Assembly: GCA_037969395.1 (NCBI GenBank)
Contig: JBBKXJ010000070.1
Location: 1-64,000 of the forward strand
Length of the DNA stretch: 64,000 bases
Source: JBBKXJ01 sp037969395
Lineage (GTDB): Bacteria > Pseudomonadota > Gammaproteobacteria > Pseudomonadales > JAUIET01
Direction of reading: 5' to 3'
Under the pieces are notes generated by a model. The model was given only the letters and a program-made list of their open reading frames with translations. It ran no database searches and was not told the origin of the DNA. This document shows positions 44,178-53,600 of the stretch, piece by piece. The translations under genes were made by a program, and so were the position numbers. Every line of letters starts with the position of its first letter. The first letter of the stretch is position 1.

Positions 44178-45676
44178 AGCAATCCTTACAGCTTAAGCTC
44201 GGCCAATCACTGACCATGACACCGCAGCTGCAGCAGGCAATCCGTCTGTTGCAGTTATCCACCCTCGATTTACAAACCGAAATTCAACAGGCATTGGACT
44301 CTAATCCTATGCTTGAAACAACCGACGACGACGACACCAACGCCACCAACAGTGACGCCGAGCCGGCAGACGCAACCGCCAGTAAAGACTCCGCTGACGA
44401 TGTCGCCGCCACCACAGGCACCATTGACGATGCTGCCGTCGCAGCCGATAACTCAGACGACTGGTCGAACGAAATACCTGACGACGTGGCAGTGGAAAGC
44501 AATTGGGAAGACACTTATCCCACCACAGCACCCAGCAGCGCCGGTAGTGCCGACAACGATTTTGATTTTGACTCGCGTAACAGCCGCGAGGAAACCCTGC
44601 ACGACCACTTGATGTGGCAGCTTAATCTAACCTCCATGTCGGATACCGATCGCATCATTGCAATTGCCATCATAGACGCGGTTGATGATAACGGCATGCT
44701 CGACACAACGGTTGAAGATTTACACGGCAGTTTCGTCAACGAGCTGGAAATTGAGCTGGACGAAGTGCAAGCCGTTTTGCATCGCGTGCAGCAATTCGAC
44801 CCTGCCGGTGTTGCGACCTGTAATTTGCAGGAATGCCTTACCGTGCAATTGTTGCAGTTGCCGGAGGATACGCCCTGGTTGGCAGAAGCGGTTGGCGTAA
44901 TCGGTCACTTTATGCACTTGTTGGGCAGTCGCGACTATGCCCAGCTGATGCGCCGCACCCGCTTGAAGGAAGAGCAGCTAAAGCACACCATCGACTTGAT
45001 TCAAACCCTGAACCCTCGCCCCGGTGACAGCGTTGCCATAAATAACACGGAATATGTAGTACCCGACGTATTTGTCAGAAAAGTGAACAACCGCTGGCTG
45101 GTCGACCTCAACCCGGACGTTGCACCCAAGCTGCGCATCAACGCCGACTACGCCTCAATGGTGAAACGCGCCGACAACAGCGCCGACAATAACTATCTGA
45201 AAGACAATCTGCAGGAAGCGCGCTGGTTTCTGAAAAGCCTGCAAAGCCGTAATGAAACGTTGATGAAAGTAGCGACCTGCATTGTCGAGCATCAGCTGAA
45301 TTTCTTCGAATACGGTGACGAGGCGATGAAACCGATGGTGCTAGCCGATATTGCCGCCGATGTAGAAATGCATGAATCGACCATATCGCGCGTCACCACC
45401 CGTAAGTATATGCACACGCCGCGCGGCATCTATGAATTGAAGTATTTTTTCTCCAGCCATGTGAGCACAAGTTCGGGCGGAGAATGTTCCTCTATTGCGA
45501 TTCGCGCATTGATCAAAAAGCTGGTCGCGGCTGAAAATCCGCGCAAGCCGCTCAGCGACAACAAAATTACCAATGTGCTTGCTGAGCAAGGCATAGAAGT
45601 CGCGCGCCGCACTATCGCCAAATATCGCGAAGCGTTACAGATTCCACCTTCTAACGAAAGGAAACGTCTGGTTTGA
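44174..45676 (+). CDS. rpoN: RNA polymerase sigma-54 factor RpoN
   Basis: Sigma-54 directs transcription from -24/-12 promoters with enhancer-binding ATPases, governing nitrogen use and other functions. It is 500 residues. The activator-interacting N-terminus (about 1-50, LKLGQSLTMTPQLQQAIRLLQLSTLDLQTEIQQALDSNPMLE), an acidic spacer (about 52-145), the core-binding region, the helix-turn-helix area (STISRVTTRKYMHTPRGIYELKYFFSS) and the RpoN box ARRTIAKYRE near 477-486 are all present. The ATG overlaps a short leader ORF. lptB-rpoN-hpf-ptsN is the usual order. Confidence 0.97.
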   Translation: MKQSLQLKLGQSLTMTPQLQQAIRLLQLSTLDLQTEIQQALDSNPMLETTDDDDTNATNSDAEPADATASKDSADDVAATTGTIDDAAVAADNSDDWSNEIPDDVAVESNWEDTYPTTAPSSAGSADNDFDFDSRNSREETLHDHLMWQLNLTSMSDTDRIIAIAIIDAVDDNGMLDTTVEDLHGSFVNELEIELDEVQAVLHRVQQFDPAGVATCNLQECLTVQLLQLPEDTPWLAEAVGVIGHFMHLLGSRDYAQLMRRTRLKEEQLKHTIDLIQTLNPRPGDSVAINNTEYVVPDVFVRKVNNRWLVDLNPDVAPKLRINADYASMVKRADNSADNNYLKDNLQEARWFLKSLQSRNETLMKVATCIVEHQLNFFEYGDEAMKPMVLADIAADVEMHESTISRVTTRKYMHTPRGIYELKYFFSSHVSTSSGGECSSIAIRALIKKLVAAENPRKPLSDNKITNVLAEQGIEVARRTIAKYREALQIPPSNERKRLV

Positions 45677-45746
45677 ACAAGTTACTCGAACCAGGCCGCA
45701 CAACGCAGACACATTGTCTGTTTACTCAACCAAAGAGGGCTGTTTT

Positions 45747-46097
45747 ATGCGCACACAAATAAGCGGGCACCATGTTGACGTCACCCCGGCGTTACGGGAT
45801 TATGTTAACAACAAACTGGAGCGTCTCGAGCGCCACTTCGACAATATCACCCAAACCCAGGTAACGTTGAGTGTTGAAAAAATACGCCAAAAAGCCGAAG
45901 CCATCGTTCACGTTTCAGGGGCAGATATTTTCGCGGCTTCTGAATCGGCCGACATGTATGCCGCTATAGACACACTTGCTGACAAGCTGGACCGTCAGAT
46001 AATCAAGCACAAGGAGAAACTCAAAAGCCACAAAGTCGGTAACGGCAACGGCAACGGTAGTGGCGTGCCGATAATTGATGATGAACTCCCTGAATAA
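45747..46097 (+). CDS. hpf: Ribosome hibernation promoting factor HPF
   Basis: HPF binds the 30S decoding site and helps form inactive 100S ribosomes in slow growth. It is 116 residues from ATG 45747, which has a GAGGG site at 7 bp. The start MRTQISGHHVDVTPALRDYVNNKLERLERHF and DMYAAIDTLADKLDRQIIKHKEKLK match the family; a Gly/Asn tract (about 99-106) precedes an acidic tail. It is a short-type HPF without the dimerising C-terminal domain of long HPF. Confidence 0.95.
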   Translation: MRTQISGHHVDVTPALRDYVNNKLERLERHFDNITQTQVTLSVEKIRQKAEAIVHVSGADIFAASESADMYAAIDTLADKLDRQIIKHKEKLKSHKVGNGNGNGSGVPIIDDELPE

Positions 46098-46114
46098 CAA
46101 CCGCAGTTGTAAGT

Positions 46115-46576
46115 ATGTTCTCGATTGAATCAATACTTTCACCCCGTCGCACTCTCTGTAGTGCGCCGGGCGTTTCAAAAAAGCGCGTGCTTGAAAACAT
46201 AGCCAGCGTGATTTGCGCTGACCAACTCCAATTCAACTCACAACAGATTTTTGACGCTTTGCTGGCCCGCGAAAAGCTTGGCAGCACGGCGCTGGGCGCC
46301 GGCATTGCTATTCCACATTGCCGCTTGAACGCCTGCGATAACTGTTACGGAACACTCATTACTCTAGCCGACGACGGCGTAGATTTTGACGCCATCGACA
46401 CTATCCCGGTAGACGTGTTATTCGTGCTGCTGGTGCCCGAAGCTGCGAGCGACGAGCATTTACAGATATTAGCCGAGTTGGCTCGCCGCTTCAGCGACCC
46501 CAAATATTGCGCTGGTTTGCGCGCAGCGGAAAACGCCGAAGCGTTATATAGTGCGGCCACAAGCCATGACAACTGA
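46115..46576 (+). CDS. ptsN: Nitrogen-PTS enzyme IIA PtsN
   Basis: PtsN is the end acceptor of the regulatory nitrogen phosphotransfer chain; its phosphorylation state controls potassium, carbon and stress functions in relatives. It is 153 residues. The active histidine is H68 in GAGIAIPHCR, and the VDVLFVLLVPEAASDEHLQILAELARRF segment is conserved. It begins 17 bp after hpf. The 100-bp gap to rapZ holds a 6-bp inverted repeat (GTGCTT/AAGCAC, 46591-46629) and nothing else recognised. Confidence 0.95.
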   Translation: MFSIESILSPRRTLCSAPGVSKKRVLENIASVICADQLQFNSQQIFDALLAREKLGSTALGAGIAIPHCRLNACDNCYGTLITLADDGVDFDAIDTIPVDVLFVLLVPEAASDEHLQILAELARRFSDPKYCAGLRAAENAEALYSAATSHDN

Positions 46577-46676
46577 GGCACGTTCTATTAGTGCTTGATC
46601 CATTGCATAAGAGTCAGTAACTTAAGCACCGTCACCGCAACGCATTTTTTCCGCGCTTTCAACATGAGGGTAAGCG

Positions 46677-47570
46677 ATGCCAGAACCATCAGTCGAACCC
46701 GGTCAACTAGCGATTATCAGCGGTCGTTCCGGTTCGGGAAAAAGTACCGCACTGCACGTGTTGGAAGACGCCGGCTACTATTGCATCGACAATTTACCGG
46801 CTGGGCTGCTGCCCGAGCTGGTACAGCAAACCTTGATGAGCGAAGCGCCCGAATATCACGCTGTGGCCGTTTGTATTGACGCACGCAATGTGTCTGCTGA
46901 CCTTTCCAGGTTTGCAACTATGCTGCAAGGTCTGCCGCCAGGAATTAAGTCCAACATCATCTATCTCGACGCCAACAGCGATGAACTCATCAAGCGCTTT
47001 AGCGAAACCCGCCGCAAGCATCCGCTCAGTAACCGCTTCATTGCGCTGAAAGAAGCCATTGAGGCTGAACGCGAATTGCTGGCACCGATTGCCGATGCAT
47101 CCACATTGGTAATCGACACCAGCCAAATGAACATCTACGAATTGCGCGACATCATCAGATCGCGCGTGGTCGGAAATAGCGCTGATTCGCTCGCTATACT
47201 GTTTCAATCATTCGGCTTCAAACGTGGCTTACCCAATAACATTGACATCGTCTATGACGTACGTTGCTTGCCCAATCCTTATTGGCGCAAGGATCTTCGC
47301 TCCCAGAGCGGGCTGGATGACGATGTTGTCGCTTTTTTGGACGAACAGGACGATGTAAACGAAATGTTCCACGACCTGCGCAGTTATCTGGAAAAGTGGT
47401 TGCCTGCATTTGAGCTCAACAACCGCGCCTACATGACTATTGGCATAGGTTGCACCGGCGGCCAACATCGCTCGGTGTATATGAGCCAGCGTTTGAAAAA
47501 CCATTTCGCCACCAGGTACAGCAACGTGCAGGTGCGCCACCGCGAACTGCAGCTGCCTGTCAGCGCCTGA
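46677..47570 (+). CDS. rapZ: RNase adaptor / nucleotide-binding protein RapZ
   Basis: RapZ (YvcJ family) binds nucleotides and, in enterobacteria, guides RNase E to the GlmZ small RNA to tune glucosamine-6-phosphate synthesis. It is 297 residues. Walker A ISGRSGSGKSTALHVLEDAGYYCIDNLP is near 14-41 and the C-terminal domain holds YDVRCLPNPYW, GIGCTGGQHRSVY and HRELQ, all family marks. ATG 46677 has a GAGGG site at 6 bp. Confidence 0.96.
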   Translation: MPEPSVEPGQLAIISGRSGSGKSTALHVLEDAGYYCIDNLPAGLLPELVQQTLMSEAPEYHAVAVCIDARNVSADLSRFATMLQGLPPGIKSNIIYLDANSDELIKRFSETRRKHPLSNRFIALKEAIEAERELLAPIADASTLVIDTSQMNIYELRDIIRSRVVGNSADSLAILFQSFGFKRGLPNNIDIVYDVRCLPNPYWRKDLRSQSGLDDDVVAFLDEQDDVNEMFHDLRSYLEKWLPAFELNNRAYMTIGIGCTGGQHRSVYMSQRLKNHFATRYSNVQVRHRELQLPVSA

Positions 47571-47595
47571 TTCAGCGTGAATAGTTAAACAAGAC

Positions 47596-47865
47596 ATGCT
47601 TATTGCTCACATTGAGATCGTCAATAAACTCGGCCTGCACGCACGAGCGGCCGCAAAATTTGTCTCCACAACCGGCGCATTCGGCTGTGATATACATGTC
47701 ATTAAAAACGGCACGCCGGTAGATGGCAAAAGCATTATGGGCGTCATGATGCTGGCCGCAACGACAGGCACCGTACTAGAGTTACGCTTCAATGGCGACG
47801 ATGAACACGAAGCCCTGCACGCAGTCAACACATTAATAGCCAACCGCTTTGACGAAAGTGAATAG
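47596..47865 (+). CDS. ptsO: Nitrogen-PTS phosphocarrier NPr (HPr family)
   Basis: NPr carries phosphate from EINtr (PtsP, not in the window) to PtsN. It is 89 residues. The phosphorylated histidine is H15 in LGLHARAAAKFV, and the HPr serine region is DGKSIMGVMMLAA. It lies 25 bp after rapZ in the standard order. Confidence 0.96.
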   Translation: MLIAHIEIVNKLGLHARAAAKFVSTTGAFGCDIHVIKNGTPVDGKSIMGVMMLAATTGTVLELRFNGDDEHEALHAVNTLIANRFDESE

Positions 47866-47891
47866 TAAGACCCATAAAACAATAAATCGTA

Positions 47892-49250
47892 ATGCCCAAC
47901 CCTACCGATAACAGCTCAGCCAGAGACCAGTTGCAAGAGCTGAATGCGGCGCTTGCCAGCGGCACCTTTAAACAGGTGCGTGCCATGCTAAACACGCTGC
48001 GGCACGTTGATGTAGCGCGCCTGATAGAGTCGTCAACGCCAAAAAATCGCCAGCTGTTGTGGCGCCTGATAGATGTTGAGAACGAAGGCGAAGTACTGCA
48101 GGCGCTGAACGACGATATTAGTAATCAGTTTCTAAGCGCTATGGACGCGGAAGAAATCGTTGCTCTGACCGAAGGTCTGGAAACCGACGATATAGCCGAT
48201 CTGCTGCAGCAGCTGCCGGACCAGATAATAGCCGAAGTGCTGCGAGCAATGGATGTGCAGGATCGGCAGCGGCTGGAAACGATTCTTACCTACCCGGAAG
48301 ACACGGCGGGTGGTTTGATGAATACCGATACCATTACCGTGCGCCCCAGCCATACGCTTGACGTGGTGCTGCGCTATCTACGCCGGCACGACGAAATCCC
48401 GCGCATGACCGACAACCTAATTGTAGTGGACCGGCAGGATACTTTTCTGGGTTTACTGCAACTGCGTAAAATACTGGTCAGCGACCCGACGACCACGGTA
48501 CGCGACATCATGCTAACCGATGTGGAAGCCATTCCGGCTAGCATGTCAGACTCCGAGGTCGCGTCTCTTTTTGAACGCCACGACTGGGTATCGACCCCGG
48601 TAGTCGACGCAGACGGCAAACTCCTCGGTCGTATCACCATCGATGACGTGGTAGACGTGATCATGGAGGATGCGGACCACTCGTTGATGAGCATGGCAGG
48701 GCTTGATGAGGACGAGGACACGTTCGCATCGGTGCGCAAAAGCGCACCGCGCCGAGCGATCTGGCTGGGCGTCAACCTGATTACCGCATTCATCGCCTCG
48801 GCCGCCATCAAAATGTTTGAGGCCACGTTAGACCAAGTGGTCGCGCTTGCCATATTGATGCCCATTGTTGCCAGTATGGGAGGCGTTGCCGGCAGCCAGA
48901 CCCTGACAATTGTCATCCGGGGCATGGCGTTGGGCCACATCGGTAAAAACAATACGTACTGGCTGTGTAGCCGCGAGCTGGCCGTTGCCGCGCTGAATGG
49001 TATGTTATGGTCAGCACTGGTTGCCGTCGTCGCCGTGCTGTGGTTTCACGATATACGCATAGGTATTGTTATTGCGCTTGCCATATTTATCAATCTACTC
49101 ACCGCTGCGCTGGCAGGCGTGTTGCTACCGTTACTTATGAAACAGGTACACATTGATCCCGCACTAGCCGGCAGCGTAGCGTTGACCACCATTACGGACG
49201 TGGTTGGCTTCGTTTCATTTTTAGGATTGGCTACATATTTTTACGCATGA
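47892..49250 (+). CDS. mgtE: Magnesium transporter MgtE
   Basis: MgtE is a Mg2+ channel gated by cytosolic Mg2+. It is 452 residues. An N-terminal helical domain (about 10-130, with DDIADLLQQLPDQIIAEVLRAM) and two CBS domains (about 140-255, PEDTAGGLMNTD, GRITIDDVVDVI) precede five membrane helices (about 290-452), including MPIVASMGGVAGSQTLTIVIRG, which lines the pore. It sits between ptsO and darP; co-transcription is likely from the 26-bp and 4-bp-overlap spacing. Confidence 0.95.
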   Translation: MPNPTDNSSARDQLQELNAALASGTFKQVRAMLNTLRHVDVARLIESSTPKNRQLLWRLIDVENEGEVLQALNDDISNQFLSAMDAEEIVALTEGLETDDIADLLQQLPDQIIAEVLRAMDVQDRQRLETILTYPEDTAGGLMNTDTITVRPSHTLDVVLRYLRRHDEIPRMTDNLIVVDRQDTFLGLLQLRKILVSDPTTTVRDIMLTDVEAIPASMSDSEVASLFERHDWVSTPVVDADGKLLGRITIDDVVDVIMEDADHSLMSMAGLDEDEDTFASVRKSAPRRAIWLGVNLITAFIASAAIKMFEATLDQVVALAILMPIVASMGGVAGSQTLTIVIRGMALGHIGKNNTYWLCSRELAVAALNGMLWSALVAVVAVLWFHDIRIGIVIALAIFINLLTAALAGVLLPLLMKQVHIDPALAGSVALTTITDVVGFVSFLGLATYFYA

Positions 49251-49762
49251 CAACAGACGAATTTGAAGAAGAAAGAAAAAAAAGTAAATCGCAATTGAAG
49301 CGCGAGATGACCGCACTGCAGGATATGGGAGCAACGCTGGTGCAACTCAGTGATCGTGATTTGCAGCGCGTGCCGCTCGACGCTGTGCTAAAAGCTGAAA
49401 TCCTGCAAGCCCGCAGCATACAGCAGCACGAGGGTCGCCGCCGCCAGCTGCAGTACATCGGCAAACTGATGCGCTCAATGGATTGCTCTGACATAGCAAC
49501 CGCACTGCAGCGCATGGCCGATGGTAATCGTGCCGAGGCTCGCCAGTTTCATGCGCTGGAAGCGTTGCGTGACCAACTCATTGCCGACACGGACGGCGCA
49601 CTGGAAGCTACCCTTGAGACCTATCCGCATACCGACCGGCAACATCTCCGGCAGCTAGTGCGTAACGCCCGGCATGAGCTGGCTGCCGACAAGCCGCCCG
49701 CCAGCGCGCGCAAGTTATTTCGTTATTTGCGTGAACTGGCTACCAATGGGGACAACACTTAG
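49247..49762 (+). CDS. darP: Ribosome assembly factor DarP (YjgA, DUF615)
   Basis: DarP assists late 50S subunit assembly in Escherichia coli. It is 171 residues, mostly helical and charged, with the family stretches SKSQLKREMTALQDMGATLVQLS, EGRRRQLQYIGKLMRSMD and SARKLFRYLREL. The ATG overlaps the mgtE stop by 4 bp. In other gammaproteobacteria pmbA and tldD are near neighbours; neither is here. Confidence 0.93.
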   Translation: MTTDEFEEERKKSKSQLKREMTALQDMGATLVQLSDRDLQRVPLDAVLKAEILQARSIQQHEGRRRQLQYIGKLMRSMDCSDIATALQRMADGNRAEARQFHALEALRDQLIADTDGALEATLETYPHTDRQHLRQLVRNARHELAADKPPASARKLFRYLRELATNGDNT

Positions 49763-49807
49763 GGGGCGCAGCGCGCACCTCGGAACCGCACCTGCGATCA
49801 TCCCCTA

Positions 49808-49835
49808 CCCCGTGCGCACAGCGCAGCCTACGGGT
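49808..49835. repeat. Dispersed GTGCGCAC palindromic repeat, copy 1
   Basis: In the 65-bp gap between converging darP and the nitrilase gene, and running into the latter's end, lies CGTGCGCACAGCGCA (49811-49825), followed by GCCTACGG. The same 15 bases recur at 60324-60338. The outer CCCGT/ACGGG can pair. It resembles short intergenic repeats common in pseudomonads and xanthomonads and may act as a bidirectional stop. Confidence 0.5.
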
Positions 49836-50697
49836 GATGCATTCGAGTGCGCGTGGCGCACTGCTCCGGCACCCTGATTTTTTGGTGGCGATGTATCGGC
49901 ATGCGTTGGCGCAAATCGTGCAGCTGACTTAGGTCAATATCAGCAATAGCAAAGCCCTCTCCCTGCTCGCATTGCGCTAACACTGCACCCCACGGGTCGA
50001 CAATCATTGAATGCCCCCAGGTTGCACGTTTTGGCGTGTGCTGCCCGCCCTGATTGGGGGCGAGCACGAAACAGCAATTCTCAATCGCGCGCGCCTGCAG
50101 TAGAGGTTGCCAGTGCGCCTGCCCGGTGCGTTCGGTAAAGGCCGAAGGCACGGTAATAAGATCAATGCCCTGCTGAAACATAGCTCGGTACAGTTCGGGA
50201 AAACGCAGATCGTAGCAAATACTCAAGCCCAGCCTGGCGAAGGGCATAGCGATGCTAACCACCTCGTCGCCGGCGGCCAGCGTGTCAGACTCTTTGTAGC
50301 GCCCCTGCGCATCGCCTACGTCCGCATCAAACAGATGAATTTTGCGATAACAAGCGCGCTCTACTCCGTTTGGGTCCAACACCAGACTGGCGGCATAAAC
50401 TTTTCGCGCATTTGCAGGCAGAGGAATGCTGCCGCCGACCAGCCAAACGCCGTGCTCGCGCGCCGTGGCGGCAAGGAAGGTGCGCAAGGGGCCAGCTTTG
50501 GAAGCCTCTTCACGGCTGGTCTCAAATAACATGCTGCTGGAAAAAAGCGCAAAATTCTCAGGCAATACCAGCAGGCTGGCGCCCTCTCCAGCGGCCTGAC
50601 GTATTAGTTCGGCGGCGACCTGCAGATTGGCGGCAACGTCAGCGCCACTAACCATTTGAATAACGGCGGCGCGAATAGTTGTGGTAGCGGCGCTCAT
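49828..50697 (-). CDS. Carbon-nitrogen hydrolase (nitrilase superfamily)
   Basis: This 289-residue amidase-like enzyme has a complete catalytic triad: E47 (VLPENFAL), K119 (CYRKIHLFD) and C161 (LSICYDLRFPELYR). The Nit1/YbeM/NitB-type pattern suggests an omega-amidase or deaminated-glutathione amidase, but the substrate is not provable here. The C-terminal end is extended and basic (HRHQKIRVPEQCATRTRMHHP). ATG 50697 overlaps the yhdP stop as ATGA. The tldD gene usually next to it is missing. Confidence 0.9.
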   Translation of the reverse strand: MSAATTTIRAAVIQMVSGADVAANLQVAAELIRQAAGEGASLLVLPENFALFSSSMLFETSREEASKAGPLRTFLAATAREHGVWLVGGSIPLPANARKVYAASLVLDPNGVERACYRKIHLFDADVGDAQGRYKESDTLAAGDEVVSIAMPFARLGLSICYDLRFPELYRAMFQQGIDLITVPSAFTERTGQAHWQPLLQARAIENCCFVLAPNQGGQHTPKRATWGHSMIVDPWGAVLAQCEQGEGFAIADIDLSQLHDLRQRMPIHRHQKIRVPEQCATRTRMHHP

Positions 50698-53600
50698 TGT
50701 ACTGCTCTCTTTTGCTTGATCGGTGCCTCGGCCTTGTTCGCTTTCATACTGTCATCGAAGATTTTGTCCAGCTTGATTGCCGGGTTGTCCCACTTGCCTT
50801 TGATGGTGTAAGAGGCACTGGAGAGTTTATCGAGCTGCTCTTGGAATATCTTGCCAGCTACATAAACGCCAGCGGCAGCCGGTATACCGCCTGCCAACGC
50901 GACTACCCACGGCAAGTTGCTCGCAAACGGCAACGTGGCTATCATTTTCGTGTCGACCAGCTCATTCTCCAAATCAACCGTACCGGTCATTTGAAAGCGA
51001 CTTGACGGGCCTTTGACGCTTAACGTGTCGACAATCTGCATTTTACCGTTTTCAATATGGAAACCACCCCGAATACTGTCGTAGCTTAATCCTCGGTTGA
51101 ATACATCTTTAAAGTCGAATTTCAAGCGACGTAAAATCGTATCAAAATTAAAAATGCTAAATAGTCGCAGGGCGTTGGCGGCTGAATTGTCTTCCATAAA
51201 TTGACCGTCAGTCATGGAAAAGTTGACGTCGCCTTCCAGGTTGTTGAGCCCGAACTGCAGCGGCGAGCCATACCATCCCAGCCTGGGTACCACAAATGAA
51301 GCTTTTTTAGCGCGTATAGCTTCAGCAAAGCCCCAGTCGCGCAACACCTTACCAAGATCTTCGCACGCCAGCGCACCCCGGAATTTGGTCTGCTGCTGGT
51401 TGCCGACACGCCGCCATTGCAGCCAGGCTTTGCTATTGGCTTTGTCATCGGCTTTGTCATCGGCTTTGCCGTCAGTGTCACCCGCGACATGAACGCCTTT
51501 AACATTCGCCAACAGGTCGTGCAGCTCTAAGCCGTGCTCAACCTTGCGCGCTGAAAATGCCCAGCTACCGTAGCGCTGGTCGCCGACTCTGAAGTCTTGC
51601 AATGCAAATTTCATCGCCGGCACAGTGTCCGGATAAAAATCGTCGAGCAGGGAAGAGTCAATCGCGCCCTTCCCGGCTGCTTCGTCCACTGGTTTTGCCG
51701 CGCCCACCAGATACATTTTTTGCAGGTCCAGCGATAACGACGGTTCACGGCTACTGTTGTAGCCGGCCTTACCGGCTACATTCGCGCCGTTAACCTTGAA
51801 CTGCCAGTCCCCGTCAACATGCGTTAGCGCCAGTTCGGCTGCCCCGAACTCCGCGCCAAAGACATTGAATTTATCGATACTGATGGCGTCGCCCGCCAAC
51901 TTGCCGATCTTATTTGCCTGTCTGTCTGCGCCCTGCGGTTGTGACTGCTGAATTGTCTCCTGCTGCGTCGTGAATTTATCCAGCACGTCCAGCCACGGAC
52001 CGAGATCGAAACTTTCCAGCCCGCCGGAAATTTGCAATCGGTCAGAAAAATACGACGCGCCGGTATCGCCGCCCAAACCCAGCGAGCCAGTCAGCGGTTG
52101 GTCCTGGTGCAATATCAGAGCGGCTCGGGTTCGGTCTTGCAAAGCAATGCTCATGCGCAGCGGCGTATCGGACAGAAACAAATTAACTTCCAGCGGAGCA
52201 ATGCTGCCCGTATCTTTTTGCAGCGGTGGCGGCAGCGTCGATTGCAGCTGTTCCAAATCCGACGTAATCCGCAAGCGGCTATCGCCTTTGGCGATACTCA
52301 GTCGAGCCGTGTAGTTAGCACTGCCAGTAACGTAATCCTGTAACGGATAGTTCAACCAGGTAACGATATCCTCGCCGCTGGCGCTGCCCATCAATTTAAT
52401 AACGGTTTTCCAATTTACGTCCTGACCGGGCGGCTTATCTACGGCGGATATTTTTGTAGCCGCTGCCGCTAATTTTGCTTTACCAGCTGGTGTTTCGCTG
52501 CCGGCATGTGGTGCTGGTTTGGGAGACGCTTTAGCTACCGCTTTCAGCTTTTCATCCTTCGCCGGTGTAACGACGCCAGCCACCTTGGTGGAATTGATAG
52601 CAACTGATAAGTCTTTACCCCATAGCCGGCCGTTCAAACCCAGGGAATACAGCTGGCGTTGCGTGGTATAGTGCAACGGCCCGGATATTTCATCAAACTC
52701 CAAATTAAGGCCCGCATGCTTAAACACCGCCCGCTGCAATTGCGCGTCAATATCTACTTGCTTTGTCGCGTCGCTGCCAAATGGTAACTCGGCGCGCAGT
52801 TTGGCCCGTACTTTGCCAGCACCCTGCCAGGCGTCCAGCGCATCGCCGACGAACTCACGAACCGGCGACTGCTTAATCACCTCCAAAGCGGCTTGCACTT
52901 TGCCATTAACAGCACTATCTATGGTTAGCAAACTGCCTTTTTCTGCGGCGGGGCCATATTTAATTGTGCTGTCGGTGAGTGTCAAACCGAGCATCGACGC
53001 GTTGCTGGCTTCCACCTGCACGTTCTTATCATCAACAAAAATGTCGCCGGCGACCTGCGAAACTTGTGGCCAGCCGCTGTCGTAATCCACTGTGCCGTTG
53101 ACCACATCGAAATAAAGTTGAATGGAGCGTTCAAGATCGGCGCCTGCGGCGATAGACCCGCGATAAATAAAGGCGCCATCGCGCACATCCCCCTGCTTGA
53201 TGCTTTTATCCAGCCAGGCAACCAGCTCCTCTCCTACCGTATAGGGAATAAACTGGTTTTTGAATTTGGCCGACGTGTCTTGCAAACCAATAACCAGATT
53301 CATTTGCGGATAATGGTCGTCGCGCTTCGGCAATGGAATATTGAGATCAAAATAACCGTTTGCGTTACCCGAGGGGCCATGGAGTCGCAGAGCACCGCTT
53401 TGCAGCGTGACGGCATGCTTGCTGATGTTCCAGACAACGGTGCCAATGGCAGAATCAAAGCCCAGTGGCTGGTGATAAAGTCTGGGGAAATCCAGACTAA
53501 AATCGCTGGAATCAAGACTGACCACACCGCTTTCAAGATCCGTCACCACACTACCGCTAAGTCCGGCAGCACCTGGCGCGCCTTCCCACGCCGATATCTT

